Source: an uncultured Phascolarctobacterium sp. (lineage in GTDB: Bacteria; Bacillota; Negativicutes; Acidaminococcales; Acidaminococcaceae). From it: DNA of 64,000 nucleotides. The stretch is taken from contig URXA01000002.1 of assembly GCA_900551745.1 (NCBI GenBank), positions 157,070 to 221,069 on the forward strand. The letters run 5' to 3'. Shown piece after piece: positions 43,345 to 53,324 of this stretch (positions are counted from its first letter, which is position 1; each line of letters opens with the position of its first letter). The notes below the pieces were generated by a model. That model was given only the letters and a program-made list of their open reading frames with translations. It ran no database searches and was not told the DNA's origin. The translations under genes were made by a program, and so were the position numbers.

Positions 43345-43782
43345 TTATCTTACGTTGATTTCTAAAGTTTCAGGTTTTTGAGCTGCATGCGGGTGTTCAG
43401 AACCAGCATATACGTGCAGTTTGGTGTAGATCTGGCTGCCAAGGCGATTTTTAGGAATCATGCCTTTAACTGCGAGCTCTACCATTCTAACCGGGTTCTT
43501 AGCAAGCATATCGCCAGCTTTAGTGTAGCTGTCACCGCCAAGATAACCGGAATGACGGAAGTAAACTTTTTGAACCAGTTTTTTACCGGTCAAAACTACT
43601 TTCTCAGCATTGATGATGATAACATGATCTCCGGTATCCATATGCGGAGTAAATGTCGGTTTGTGTTTGCCACGAAGGATTTTTGCAACTTCGGCTGCCA
43701 TGCGGCCAAGAGTTTTATCAGCTGCGTCAACAACGAACCATTTACGTTCGATATTGGACGGATTAGCCATAAAAGATTTCAT
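43345..43782 (-). CDS. rplM: Ribosomal protein L13
   Basis: 145 residues. [20 protein letters not shown], the [18 protein letters not shown] block and the GMIPKNRLG motif identify L13. First gene of rplM-rpsI with its own promoter; AGGGAGG precedes the ATG by several bases. Confidence 0.97.
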   Translation of the reverse strand: MKSFMANPSNIERKWFVVDAADKTLGRMAAEVAKILRGKHKPTFTPHMDTGDHVIIINAEKVVLTGKKLVQKVYFRHSGYLGGDSYTKAGDMLAKNPVRMVELAVKGMIPKNRLGSQIYTKLHVYAGSEHPHAAQKPETLEINVR

Positions 43783-43904
43783 CCTTATGTCCCTCCCTAA
43801 AGTATTTCCTGTTCGATGTAATTTTATCGTTTCTCTCCGGGGCTAGTGGAGATAGGCGTAAAATCACGTATGTATATTGTAACCATCTTGACATTTTTTG
43901 TCAA
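43783..43904 (-). promoter_or_regulatory. Promoter and leader of rplM-rpsI
   Basis: TTGACA (43899-43904), 17-base spacer, TACAAT (43876-43881), then a leader of about 90 bases. The leader may fold and could mediate autoregulation, but no known motif was recognised. Confidence 0.75.
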
Positions 43905-43916
43905 GCAAAATCAAGA

Positions 43917-44693
43917 TTATTTTCTGATTTTTTCAATATCTGCCAGAAAATGCGGCATATAACCAACATAATCTAAATAAAGTCCCTGAGGCGGCGCCGG
44001 TGCATCCTTAAAATGGCGCTTGCCTGCTGCAAACTCACTTTTAAATGCAGCAATACTTTTAGTGCCTTTACCGACTTCTACCAGATGCCAGACGATATTA
44101 CGCACCATATGATATAAAAATCCATTGCCTTCAATGCAGAATTCCAGTTCTCCCTGCTCTTTTTGCAGCCATTCAGCTCGGTAAATCGTTTTAACAGGCG
44201 AACTTTGTACACTGCCGGACGAACGGAAAAACGAAAAATCATGTGTTCCCAAAAGCAGCTGTGCTGCTTCCTGCATTGCTTCAAGCCGCAGATATTCCCG
44301 CATCTGCCAGACATAGTTGCGCAGGAAAGGGTCAACGTGTTTATTCTGCACTATTCGATAACAATAACGTTTCCAAAAAGCGCTGTAACGTGCGTGAAAG
44401 CCTGTCTCAGCTTCTTCAGCCTGCCACAGCACTATATCCTCCGGAAGCAATCCCGCACACGCCCTGACCAGATTAGCGGCCGGTATAGTGCCGTTAGTTG
44501 TCAGCGATACGACCTGCCCCCGTGCATGCACACCCGTATCAGTACGTCCAGAACCGTCTGTAACGATTTTTTCGCCGCAGAGCAAGGATAGTTTATCATC
44601 AAGCACCCGCTGCACTGTAAGGGCATTAGCCTGCTTCTGGAAGCCATGATAATTAGTGCCGTCATAAGCCACTGTTAATTTCAGAGTACGCAT
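43917..44693 (-). CDS. truA: tRNA pseudouridine synthase A
   Basis: 258 residues. Makes pseudouridine at positions 38-40 of the anticodon arm. Catalytic aspartate D52 lies in GSGRTDTGVHARGQV; YDGTNYHGFQKQ and FLYHMVRNIV are further signatures. It overlaps ecfT by 13 bases. Confidence 0.95.
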   Translation of the reverse strand: MRTLKLTVAYDGTNYHGFQKQANALTVQRVLDDKLSLLCGEKIVTDGSGRTDTGVHARGQVVSLTTNGTIPAANLVRACAGLLPEDIVLWQAEEAETGFHARYSAFWKRYCYRIVQNKHVDPFLRNYVWQMREYLRLEAMQEAAQLLLGTHDFSFFRSSGSVQSSPVKTIYRAEWLQKEQGELEFCIEGNGFLYHMVRNIVWHLVEVGKGTKSIAAFKSEFAAGKRHFKDAPAPPQGLYLDYVGYMPHFLADIEKIRK

Positions 44694-45499
44694 AATGCGT
44701 TCCCCCAGCGAATAAACGCCATCAGACCAATCAAAACAAACACTGTTGCCAGTGCCGCATAGTCACGTCCATAATAAACGAGCTCGTGCATACGGCTGCG
44801 TCCTTCTCCTCCGCGATAACAACGTGCTTCCATTGCTACCGCCAGATCATCGGCACGTCTGAACGCACTGATAAAAAGAGGTATCAAAAGCGGCAGCATA
44901 TTTTTGGCTCTCTGCATCAGATTGCCGCTGGAAAAATCAGCTCCGCGTGCGGTCTGGGCCTTCATGATCCTGTCTGTTTCTTCAAGCAGCGTAGGTATAA
45001 ACCGTAAGGCGATCGTCATCATCATTGCCAGCTCATGTGCCGGTACGCCAAAACGTTTAAAAGGGCGCAGAAGAGCCTCGATCCCGTCAGTCAAAACTAT
45101 TGGCGACGTCGTAAATGTCAGTATCGAAGAAATCAGCAGCAGCAGGATCAGGCGCATCGACATTTTCAGACCCATTTCCAGACCTTCCTGCGTTACTTTA
45201 AAAAACTTCCAGGAAAAAATTACATTTTCACCCTGCCCTGTAAACATATGGATTACCATTGTCAGAACAATGATGATCCACAACGGCTTTATTGATTTTA
45301 GAACCAGCATCAGCGGCAGACGTGATAAAAGAATGATCAAAAATACGAAGCCCCAAAGTATTCCATAAGATACGGCTCCTGAGGCCAGAAAAATAGCGAC
45401 AATAAAAAATAATGTTATCAGGATCTTCGTCCGCGGGTCCAACTTATGAATCAGGGAATTTCCCGGGTAATATTGTCCAAGCGCAATGTCAGTCAGCAT
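44681..45499 (-). CDS. ecfT: ECF transporter T component EcfT
   Basis: 272 residues, membrane scaffold that couples the two ATPases to exchangeable S components. Shows IHKLDPRTKILITL near the start, hydrophobic helices, and the two coupling-helix Ala-Arg-Gly motifs, ARGADF and MEARCYRGG. It starts immediately after the ecfA2 stop. Confidence 0.93.
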   Translation of the reverse strand: MLTDIALGQYYPGNSLIHKLDPRTKILITLFFIVAIFLASGAVSYGILWGFVFLIILLSRLPLMLVLKSIKPLWIIIVLTMVIHMFTGQGENVIFSWKFFKVTQEGLEMGLKMSMRLILLLLISSILTFTTSPIVLTDGIEALLRPFKRFGVPAHELAMMMTIALRFIPTLLEETDRIMKAQTARGADFSSGNLMQRAKNMLPLLIPLFISAFRRADDLAVAMEARCYRGGEGRSRMHELVYYGRDYAALATVFVLIGLMAFIRWGNALCVL

Positions 45500-46357
45500 T
45501 TATTTCAACCCCTTTGCTGTTTTGATCTGCGCTTCCAGTGCTTCCGCAGTCATGGTATCCACATGGATTTCCATCCCGCGTGCACGCAGTTCATCACTGA
45601 GTTTGAAAAGCTGCGGCACATCCATGCTTACCGCCAAAAGTTCATTTTTATGATTTTGATAAATTTCAGCAGGACTTCCGTCTAAAATGACGCGTCCACC
45701 GGAAATAACCAGCAGCCGGTTACTGTAACGGGCTGCTTCTTCCATACTGTGCGTAACTAAAATCACAGCCATCCGGCGTTTTTTATACAAAGCCATGATT
45801 TCTGCGAAAACAGCATCACGCGAACGCGGATCAAGTCCGGCAGAAGGTTCATCCAAAATCAGATAATCAGGGTCCATTGCTATTACCCCGGCAATCGCCA
45901 CGCGGCGCATTTGTCCTCCGGAAAGCTGAAACGGCGAACGGCTGGCAAAGGTTTCAAAATCCAAGCCTACAAATCTCATCGCGTCTTGGACCTGCTGCTT
46001 AACCTCATTTTCCTGCATCCCCTTATTCCGCGGTCCAAAAGCAATATCCTCAAAAACAGTTTCAGCAAAGATCTGATGTTCCGGATATTGAAAAACCATA
46101 CCAACCTGGTGTCTTGCTTTTTTTACGGCTTCACCTTTGCCGCTGATATCCAGTCCGTCAATCGTTACTTTACCTGCCGACGGTTTTAAAAGACCATTCA
46201 GATGCTGAACTAAAGTCGATTTACCGCTGCCGGTATGCCCGATCACAGCCACAAACTCTCCTTTATCCACAGTCAGCGAAACACCTTGCAGCGCTTTGCG
46301 TTCGTAGGGTGTTTTAGCCATATATGTAAATTCTACGTTTTCTAATGTTATCGGCAT
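45500..46357 (-). CDS. ecfA2: ECF transporter ATPase EcfA2
   Basis: 285 residues. Walker A GHTGSGKST, Q-loop FQYPEHQIF (the FQYPE form marks EcfA2), signature LSGGQMRR, Walker B LILDEPSAGLD and VTHSMEEA. It overlaps ecfA1 by ten bases. Confidence 0.94.
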   Translation of the reverse strand: MPITLENVEFTYMAKTPYERKALQGVSLTVDKGEFVAVIGHTGSGKSTLVQHLNGLLKPSAGKVTIDGLDISGKGEAVKKARHQVGMVFQYPEHQIFAETVFEDIAFGPRNKGMQENEVKQQVQDAMRFVGLDFETFASRSPFQLSGGQMRRVAIAGVIAMDPDYLILDEPSAGLDPRSRDAVFAEIMALYKKRRMAVILVTHSMEEAARYSNRLLVISGGRVILDGSPAEIYQNHKNELLAVSMDVPQLFKLSDELRARGMEIHVDTMTAEALEAQIKTAKGLK

Positions 46358-47181
46358 ATGCTTTCAGCCAACTCCTCATTTGTAATAATGCCCTGCTGTA
46401 AATCCAGCCCGCTTTGCCGCAAATCATCGGCAATTTTAGCAGCTAAAGGCGCTTCTAATCCTAAAGCATATAACTCTCGTACATGGCTGAACACCTCTTT
46501 CGGAGTCCCCTGCATTTTAAGCCTGCCCTCTCCCATAACAATGATTCGGTCAGCCTGCAGCGCTTCTTCCATATAATGAGTTATATAAACCACGGTAATG
46601 CCTTTTTCCCGGTTCAATTTTTTGACAGTCGTTACTATTTCTTTGCGCCCCTGTGGATCGAGCATAGCCGTCGGTTCATCTAAAACAATACACTTGGGCT
46701 CCAATGCTAAAACACCTGCGATCGCCACGCGCTGTTTTTGACCGCCTGAAAGCAGATGCGGAGCATGCTTGGCATAATCACTCATACCTACCGCCGCCAG
46801 CGCGGCATCCACTCTTGTTCTTATTTCCGCCGTTGGCACACCGATATTTTCCGGTCCAAAGGCAACGTCTTCCTCGACAATTGCCGCCACGATCTGATTA
46901 TCAGGATTTTGAAACACCATCCCTACATGCTGGCGGATATTCCAAAGATTTTCTTCTACCGTAGTATCCATACCCTCGATCAGGCACACACCTTCACTTG
47001 GCCTCTGCAAAGCGTTAAAATGACGTGCTAAAGTACTTTTGCCACTGCCATTGGCACCAATAACAGCAACAAATTCACCTTGTCTTATTTCTAAATTGAT
47101 CCTATCCAGAGCTTTTATTTCTTTATTTTCACTGTCGGTATAAACATGTGTTAAATTTTTTACCTCAATTATAGTTTGCAT
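46348..47181 (-). CDS. ecfA1: ECF transporter ATPase EcfA1
   Basis: 277 residues. Walker A GANGSGKST, Q-loop FQNPDNQIVA (typical of EcfA1), signature LSGGQKQR, Walker B IVLDEPTAMLD and ITHYMEEA. First gene of ecfA1-ecfA2-ecfT-truA, here separated from rplQ by two inserted genes. Confidence 0.94.
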   Translation of the reverse strand: MQTIIEVKNLTHVYTDSENKEIKALDRINLEIRQGEFVAVIGANGSGKSTLARHFNALQRPSEGVCLIEGMDTTVEENLWNIRQHVGMVFQNPDNQIVAAIVEEDVAFGPENIGVPTAEIRTRVDAALAAVGMSDYAKHAPHLLSGGQKQRVAIAGVLALEPKCIVLDEPTAMLDPQGRKEIVTTVKKLNREKGITVVYITHYMEEALQADRIIVMGEGRLKMQGTPKEVFSHVRELYALGLEAPLAAKIADDLRQSGLDLQQGIITNEELAESICR

Positions 47182-47404
47182 GGCAAACCTCCGCTTAATT
47201 CAGTACCTTTATATTATATTATTCCAGCCCAGGTACGTCAACCGCCTCCAGTACACTTGGTTAACTTTACAAAAATAAGACCCGGAAAATCCGGATCTTA
47301 AGTTCAAACTTTCTTATTCTCAAATTCACCGCAGCATCATCTGAGACAAGATTTATTTTTACCTGACTGCAACACCCATAAGCTAATGCTGATGTACATA
47401 TGTA

Positions 47405-47432
47405 TAAAAACGATCTTTCCGAAGGATCATTC
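47405..47432 (-). terminator. Weak terminator after the VOC gene
   Basis: On the minus strand an imperfect GATC...GATC hairpin with a small loop is followed by GTTTTTATAC. Modest stem, so only partial termination is likely. The rest of the 255-base gap before ecfA1 shows a second weak CCGGA/TCCGG hairpin near 47280. Confidence 0.45.
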
Positions 47433-47436
47433 AATT

Positions 47437-47862
47437 CTATAATAAAGCAAATTTGTCACTTTCAAAAATTGCTTTCATCTGACACAGACAAAAAGGATGC
47501 CCCGCAGGATCAAACATCACGCGCCAGCCCTCAGAAAACTGTTCAGCAGCCATTGTTGCTCCGCAGTTAATCGCATGCTGAACTGCCTTTTCCAAATCAT
47601 TGACTGCAAAGTCCAGATGCGCCATCTGCTGCTGGACTCCCGGCTCTTCCGGCCAGACAGGCGGACAGTACTCCGGATTTCGCTGAAAAAGTATTCCCGG
47701 ATAAGTTCCCTGTGATGTTCCAGGTGCTCCTATACAGGCCCAGTTCTCATCATAAAAAGGTATTTCCCAATTCAGCAGCTCTGCATAGAATTTAGCCAAT
47801 GCATAAGGGTCTATGCAATCTACTGTGAAAGAATACATTTTAATTTTCAATTCTTTCTCCAT
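47437..47862 (-). CDS. VOC family (glyoxalase/bleomycin-resistance fold) protein
   Basis: 141 residues from ATG 47862 with GGGAGGG upstream. Two beta-alpha-beta-beta-beta units: YSFTVDCIDPYALAKFYAELLNW and AHLDFAVNDLEKAVQHAINCGAT, ending in the FDPAGHPFCLCQ signature. Metal-dependent small-molecule enzyme or binding protein; substrate unknown. Follows the MATE gene by 33 bases and may be co-transcribed. Confidence 0.85.
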   Translation of the reverse strand: MEKELKIKMYSFTVDCIDPYALAKFYAELLNWEIPFYDENWACIGAPGTSQGTYPGILFQRNPEYCPPVWPEEPGVQQQMAHLDFAVNDLEKAVQHAINCGATMAAEQFSEGWRVMFDPAGHPFCLCQMKAIFESDKFALL

Positions 47863-47895
47863 TTTTAACCCTCCCAATACAAGATGCTTTTCTTA

Positions 47896-49272
47896 TTATT
47901 TGTCAGTCTTCATCCAGCTGCGCATCAGCTGTACTTCCCGCCAGCCTAAATATGCTGCCAGGAAAGCAGCCGCAAAATCTGCTGTCATACCTGCATACAT
48001 AACGCCGTTGATGCCATAAAACAAAGGCAGTATGACAATCAGCGGCAGTAAAAAAATAATCTGCCTGGTCAGTGAAAGGATGATGCCTTTAGTTGCTTTA
48101 CCAATGGACGTAAAAAAATTGGAAGAAATCGGTTGGATACAGTCTAAAAAGGTAAAGAACAAATAAATTCTGAAATATTCCTCCGCAAACTGATAATAAG
48201 CTTCTGATCCTTCACCGAAGAAACCAATGATCTGCCGCGGGAAAAGCTGGAAACAGGCAAAAGCAATAATGGATACTACCGTTCCTATCAGCAGCGTTAA
48301 GCGGTAAGCTTCTATAACACGCCCGTATTTTTTGGCGCCGTAGTTAAAACTGACGATTGGCTGCAGCCCCTGCGACAAACCAATAATGATTGAAAAATAG
48401 ATCATATTTACTTTCGTAATGATTCCTGAACAGGCCAAAGGTATTTCACTGCCGTATATTGAATCTGCGCCATAATGAGTTAGAGTATTGTTTAATGTTA
48501 TTTGCACTACCATAATCGCAAATTGATTAAAACAGCTGGCAGCGCCAAGTGCCGAGATCAAACGGGAACGTTCCCAGTTCGGCAGCAAATCGTTTTTAGA
48601 CAACGGCAGAGTCTTGAACTTCCTTAAATATCCAGCGACCATAAGCCCCGACACAACTTGCCCGATAACAGTTGCAGATGCTGAGCCGGCAATGCCCCAA
48701 TCCATTACAAAAACAAACAGCGGGTTAAGAATCAGATTGATAAAAGCACCGGTCAGCATACAAATCATCGAATACTTAGGACTGCCGTCAGCACGCACCA
48801 AAGTACTGCCACCCGTCCCTAAAATCAAAAACGGGAACCCCAGACAATTGATCCCTGCAAAAATAAGCGCATATTTTAAAACAATATCCGTCGCACCAAA
48901 AGCAATCATCAAAGGCTTTAAAAATACCAGTACAAATACCGCCAGCACCACACCACTGCCGACAAGCAGCGTTATGGCATTGCCAATATATTTAGCCGCT
49001 TCCTCGCGTTTACCTGCCCCAAGTTTCAAATTGAAATTAGACGCACCGCCAACGCCAAAAAGCAGCCCTAACGCAGTACATACCGTAGTTAACGGCAAAG
49101 CGACATTAGTTGCCGCATTACCGTACATCCCAACGCTGCGTCCGATAAAAAACTGATCGACAATATTATATAAGGCTCCTACCAGCATAGCTATAATACT
49201 TGGCAAAGCAAAATCATGTAAAAGTCTGCTTATTTTTTCACTTCCAAGTGGATTTTCTTCATTTACCTTCAT
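47896..49272 (-). CDS. MATE family efflux transporter
   Basis: 458 residues, twelve membrane helices in two halves. N-terminal LLHDFALPSIIAMLVGALYNIVDQFFIG is the MATE signature, repeated less clearly in the second half (SQGLQPIVSFNYGAKKYGRV). Exports cationic drugs or metabolites using ion gradients. With the VOC gene it forms a pair inserted between rplQ and ecfA1. Confidence 0.92.
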   Translation of the reverse strand: MKVNEENPLGSEKISRLLHDFALPSIIAMLVGALYNIVDQFFIGRSVGMYGNAATNVALPLTTVCTALGLLFGVGGASNFNLKLGAGKREEAAKYIGNAITLLVGSGVVLAVFVLVFLKPLMIAFGATDIVLKYALIFAGINCLGFPFLILGTGGSTLVRADGSPKYSMICMLTGAFINLILNPLFVFVMDWGIAGSASATVIGQVVSGLMVAGYLRKFKTLPLSKNDLLPNWERSRLISALGAASCFNQFAIMVVQITLNNTLTHYGADSIYGSEIPLACSGIITKVNMIYFSIIIGLSQGLQPIVSFNYGAKKYGRVIEAYRLTLLIGTVVSIIAFACFQLFPRQIIGFFGEGSEAYYQFAEEYFRIYLFFTFLDCIQPISSNFFTSIGKATKGIILSLTRQIIFLLPLIVILPLFYGINGVMYAGMTADFAAAFLAAYLGWREVQLMRSWMKTDK

Positions 49273-49399
49273 AAATTATTCCTCGCATATTTCTAACTTT
49301 TTCTCATATAATTATTATACATCTTTTTTATCCTGTATTGCTAATGCCACTTGTGAATTAACTGTGTCCCTTTGGTAATTTCCCACTAACAATAATAAA

Positions 49400-49427
49400 A
49401 AAACCAGGAACAAAAGTTCCTGGTTTT
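49400..49427 (-). terminator. Terminator of the alpha operon after rplQ
   Basis: Perfect 12-bp stem AAAACCAGGAAC/GTTCCTGGTTTT with four-base loop and a T7 run on the minus strand. Confidence 0.92.
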
Positions 49428-49438
49428 CATGCTTATTT

Positions 49439-49777
49439 TTAAACAAGCTCGATAATTGCCATTTCAGCAGCGTCACCGCGACGAGGACCTACTCTGTAAA
49501 TACGAGTAAAGCCGCCTTGTCTTTCTGCATATTTCGGAGCGATTTCATCAAAAAGCTTTCTGGTAGCTTCTTCATCGACGAGAACTGCAAGAACCTGACG
49601 ACGGGCATGCAAGTCGCCTTGTTTTGCCAAAGTAATCAATTTGGCTACATGGCTGCTAACTTCCTTAGCTTTAGTCACAGTAGTTTCAATTCTCTCGTGT
49701 TTGATGAAGGAGCTCAAAATGCTGCGAAACAAAGCTTTACGGTTGCTGGAATTACGGCCCAGTTTTCTGTATGCCAT
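49439..49777 (-). CDS. rplQ: Ribosomal protein L17
   Basis: 112 residues. [18 protein letters not shown] and [20 protein letters not shown] are diagnostic. Last gene of the alpha operon, 18 bases after rpoA. Confidence 0.97.
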   Translation of the reverse strand: MAYRKLGRNSSNRKALFRSILSSFIKHERIETTVTKAKEVSSHVAKLITLAKQGDLHARRQVLAVLVDEEATRKLFDEIAPKYAERQGGFTRIYRVGPRRGDAAEMAIIELV

Positions 49778-49795
49778 TCGTTTCCGACCCCCTTC

Positions 49796-50764
49796 TTATT
49801 CTTCGTCACTATTGCGTAAAGCCAGTCCCAAATCGGCTAATTTTTTCTTAACCTCATCGAGAGATTTACGACCTAAGTTACGTACTTTCATCATGTCTTC
49901 TTCGGTCTTTTGAACCAGTTCATCGACAGTATTGATGCCGGCGCGTCTCAAGCAGTTGTTGGAACGTACGGACAAATCAAGATCGTCGATGGAAACGGAA
50001 CCAGGACCTGCTTGGACAGGCTCATCGACCGGAGCGGTCTCAGAACTGCCAACTACGGTGACCATACTGCTGGAAGCAGCGGTACCGGTTTGGAACAACT
50101 TCAGGTAATCAATCATGATACTGGATGCCATGCTGATTGCTTCGTCCGGCTCAACGCTTCCGTCGGTCCAAACTTCCAAAGTCAGCTTGTCATAATTGGT
50201 AACATTACCAACACGAGTATCGGTAACGCCAAATTTTACTCTCGTAATCGGAGAATAAATGGAATCCACAGGAATCATACCAATCGGTTGATCAGGGCGT
50301 TTGTTCTTGTCAGCAGGAACATAGCCCAGCCCCTTGTCGATGGCAATCTCCATATTGAGTTTCGCATCTTTATCCAAGGTAGCAATATGCAGCTCAGGAT
50401 TCAAAATCTCTACGTCGGCATCAACAAGGATGTCTGCCGCAGTAACTTCTTGCTCACCGCTGCATTCGATACGTAAAGTTTTCGGTTCTTCACTGCTTAC
50501 TTTAAGGCAAAGAGCCTTGATGTTGAGGATGATATCCGCAACATCTTCTCTTACGCCTGGAATTGTAGAGAATTCGTGCAGCACGCCGTCAATTTTAACA
50601 GCTGTAACCGCAGCACCGGGTAAAGAAGAAAGCAATACTCTGCGAAGACTGTTGCCCAGCGTGATACCGTAGCCTCTTTCCAACGGTTCCCATACAAATT
50701 TGCCATAACGGCCGTCATCGCTGATCTCAGCGGTGACCATTTTAGGTTTTTCTATTTCGATCAT
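49796..50764 (-). CDS. rpoA: RNA polymerase alpha subunit
   Basis: 322 residues. N-terminal dimerisation domain with [20 protein letters not shown], then a flexible linker and a C-terminal domain ([35 protein letters not shown]) that contacts UP elements and activators. The linker, rich in Ser/Pro/Glu, is slightly longer than usual. 68 bases separate it from rpsD, the widest gap in this gene run. Confidence 0.97.
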   Translation of the reverse strand: MIEIEKPKMVTAEISDDGRYGKFVWEPLERGYGITLGNSLRRVLLSSLPGAAVTAVKIDGVLHEFSTIPGVREDVADIILNIKALCLKVSSEEPKTLRIECSGEQEVTAADILVDADVEILNPELHIATLDKDAKLNMEIAIDKGLGYVPADKNKRPDQPIGMIPVDSIYSPITRVKFGVTDTRVGNVTNYDKLTLEVWTDGSVEPDEAISMASSIMIDYLKLFQTGTAASSSMVTVVGSSETAPVDEPVQAGPGSVSIDDLDLSVRSNNCLRRAGINTVDELVQKTEEDMMKVRNLGRKSLDEVKKKLADLGLALRNSDEE

Positions 50765-50832
50765 GCGGAAAGCCTCCTTCTCGTGCGTATTACCACAATA
50801 CGCCTAATGTTGGGTGGCAGATGTTCAACTAA

Positions 50833-51459
50833 TTATTTAGAGTACAACTCAACGATGAGATGTTCTTCGATAGGAACATCGATTTCCTCACGGGTCGGGA
50901 AACGATCAACTTTACCGCTCAAGCTTTGGGCATCGAGAACGAGCCAAGCAGGAGTAGTTTTTGAAGCCAGGGTTTCAGCCATACCTTTGAAGTATTCTTT
51001 ACCACGGCTGTTTTCCATAACGCTGATAACGTCGCCGGCTTTTACCAAAGCGGAAGCGATATCAAGACGTTTGCCGTTAACAGCGATATGACCATGAGTT
51101 ACCAATTGACGAGCTTGGCTGCGGCTATCAGCCAGGCCAAGACGGTAAACTACATTGTCCATTCTTCTTTCCAGAAGAACGAGCAGGTTTTCACCTGTAA
51201 TACCTTTCTGTTTTTCGGCTTTAACGAAGGTATTATGGAATTGACGTTCTAACATACCGTAAATACGGCGTGCTTTTTGTTTTTCACGTAACTGAATACC
51301 GTACTCAGATACTTTTTTGCGTGCTTGACCATGCTGACCAGGAGCATAGGAACGAACAGCAAAAGCGCATTTGTCGCTGTAGCATCTGTCACCTTTTAGG
51401 AACAGTTTTGCGCCTTCGCGACGGCATTGACGGCATACAGCCTCAGTATATCTTGCCAT
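50833..51459 (-). CDS. rpsD: Ribosomal protein S4
   Basis: 208 residues. N-terminal zinc-finger-type cysteines [23 protein letters not shown] (four Cys), an S4 domain with [28 protein letters not shown]. The Cys-containing form is usual in many Firmicutes. 23 bases after rpsK. Confidence 0.97.
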   Translation of the reverse strand: MARYTEAVCRQCRREGAKLFLKGDRCYSDKCAFAVRSYAPGQHGQARKKVSEYGIQLREKQKARRIYGMLERQFHNTFVKAEKQKGITGENLLVLLERRMDNVVYRLGLADSRSQARQLVTHGHIAVNGKRLDIASALVKAGDVISVMENSRGKEYFKGMAETLASKTTPAWLVLDAQSLSGKVDRFPTREEIDVPIEEHLIVELYSK

Positions 51460-51482
51460 TTAGCGGGTACACCTCCAATAAA

Positions 51483-51875
51483 TTAAACTCTTCTACGTTT
51501 CGGCGGACGGCAGCCGTTGTGAGGAATCGGAGTAACGTCTTTAATGGAGTTAACTTCGAGACCTGCAGCCTGAAGAGCACGAATAGCTGCTTCACGACCA
51601 GCGCCGGGGCCTTTAACGAATACTTCAACTTGTTTCAAGCCATGTTCCATTGCAGCTTTAGTTGCTTCTTCAGCAGCCATCTGAGCAGCAAACGGAGTGC
51701 TTTTACGGGAACCGCGGAAGCCTAAGCCGCCGGCAGATGCCCAGCTGAGTACATTGCCGTTCATATCGGCAATAGTAACGATAGTATTATTGAAAGTGGA
51801 ACGAATATGAGCTACGCCACTTTCGATATTTTTACTTACTTTCTTTTTGTTGCGAACAACTTTTTTACCAGCCAC
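51483..51875 (-). CDS. rpsK: Ribosomal protein S11
   Basis: 130 residues. [18 protein letters not shown] and the C-terminal [13 protein letters not shown] are diagnostic of S11. 22 bases after rpsM. Confidence 0.97.
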   Translation of the reverse strand: MAGKKVVRNKKKVSKNIESGVAHIRSTFNNTIVTIADMNGNVLSWASAGGLGFRGSRKSTPFAAQMAAEEATKAAMEHGLKQVEVFVKGPGAGREAAIRALQAAGLEVNSIKDVTPIPHNGCRPPKRRRV

Positions 51876-51897
51876 TCGTTTATCCCTCCCTCACTGA

Positions 51898-52266
51898 TTA
51901 TTTCTTCTTACCTGCAATAGTACGTTTCGGACCTTTGCGAGTACGAGCATTGTTTTTGGTATTTTGACCACGAACGGGCAAGCCCATACGATGTCTGCGG
52001 CCGCGATAGCTACCAATTTCAATCAGGCGTTTTATATTGAGGGATTCCTCACGGCGGAGGTCACCTTCTACTTTATAATCACCATCGATAGTTTCACGAA
52101 GTTTTGCAACTTCTTCCTCTGTCAGATCGCGAACGCGGGTATCAGGATTGATACCGGTTTTGCTCAGGATCTCACGAGACAGGGTAAGACCGATGCCATA
52201 AATGTACGGCAGTGCGTATTCAATACGTTTGTCTCTAGGTAAATCGACACCAGCAATACGTGCCAT
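51898..52266 (-). CDS. rpsM: Ribosomal protein S13
   Basis: 122 residues. [25 protein letters not shown] at the start, [24 protein letters not shown] near the C-terminus. 18 bases after rpmJ. Confidence 0.97.
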   Translation of the reverse strand: MARIAGVDLPRDKRIEYALPYIYGIGLTLSREILSKTGINPDTRVRDLTEEEVAKLRETIDGDYKVEGDLRREESLNIKRLIEIGSYRGRRHRMGLPVRGQNTKNNARTRKGPKRTIAGKKK

Positions 52267-52284
52267 TAACGCTGCACCTCCTTC

Positions 52285-52401
<117 letters not shown>

Positions 52402-52427
52402 TTAAACCTCCTCTTGCCTGTCTTTGG

Positions 52428-52646
52428 TTATTTGAACCGATAAGTAATTCTTCCACGACTTAAATCGTACGGAGTAAGCTCGACAGTAACCCTATCGCCA
52501 GGCAAAATTTTGATGAAGTTCATACGTATCTTACCGGATATGTGTGCCAGAATCACATGACCGTTTTCCAATTTAACTTGGAACATGGCGTTCGGTAGGG
52601 ATTCTAAGATTGTGCCTTCAACTTCAATTACGTCTTGTTTGGACAC
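52428..52646 (-). CDS. infA: Translation initiation factor IF-1
   Basis: 72 residues, OB fold. [20 protein letters not shown] and [23 protein letters not shown] are diagnostic. It follows adk directly by 14 bases with no map gene in between. Confidence 0.97.
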   Translation of the reverse strand: MSKQDVIEVEGTILESLPNAMFQVKLENGHVILAHISGKIRMNFIKILPGDRVTVELTPYDLSRGRITYRFK

Positions 52647-52660
52647 AGCGTTTTACCTCC

Positions 52661-53311
52661 TTACTTCAGCGCCACGAGACTAGCTTTAACATCAGCGTAA
52701 ACTTTGCCGATTTCCTGCAGGCCATCGATTTCATGATATACGCCTTGTTTTTTGTAGTACTCGATCAACGGTTCCGTTTGCGAATGATATGCATGCAAAC
52801 GATTTTTTACAGTTTCTTCTTTATCGTCGTCACGTTGATACAACGCGCCGCCGCATTTATCGCACATACCTTCCACCTTACTGGGATTGTATTCTACATG
52901 ATATGTAGCGCCGCAGGCCTTGCAGATACGTCTGCCGGTAACCCTGCCTACAAGCTCAGCGTCAGGAACTACGATATTAACCACACCGGTCAATTTAATG
53001 CCCAGATCAGTTAAAATGCCGTCGAGGGCAACAGCCTGCTCTTCGGTTCTTGGAAATCCATCCAAGATAAAGCCATTGGCACATTCAGGTTTGGCTAAGC
53101 CTTCCCGAACAATACCGATGGTAACGACGTCGGGAACGAGGCCGCCGGCGTCCATGTATCTTTTTGCTTCTTTACCTAATTCTGTGCCTTGCTTAACAGC
53201 TGCACGAAACATATCACCAGTGGAGATATGCGGAATTTTGTATTCAGCAATGAGTTTTTCTGCTTGAGTGCCTTTACCGGCACCCGGAGGTCCCATCAAA
53301 AGAATATACAT
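52661..53311 (-). CDS. adk: Adenylate kinase, zinc-lid form
   Basis: 216 residues. Interconverts ATP, ADP and AMP. P-loop [11 protein letters not shown] at 7-17, DGFPRT, and a lid with four cysteines CKACGATYH and CDKCGG, the zinc-binding type common in Firmicutes. 13 bases after secY. Confidence 0.97.
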   Translation of the reverse strand: MYILLMGPPGAGKGTQAEKLIAEYKIPHISTGDMFRAAVKQGTELGKEAKRYMDAGGLVPDVVTIGIVREGLAKPECANGFILDGFPRTEEQAVALDGILTDLGIKLTGVVNIVVPDAELVGRVTGRRICKACGATYHVEYNPSKVEGMCDKCGGALYQRDDDKEETVKNRLHAYHSQTEPLIEYYKKQGVYHEIDGLQEIGKVYADVKASLVALK

Positions 53312-53324
53312 TCTAATCTTCCTC

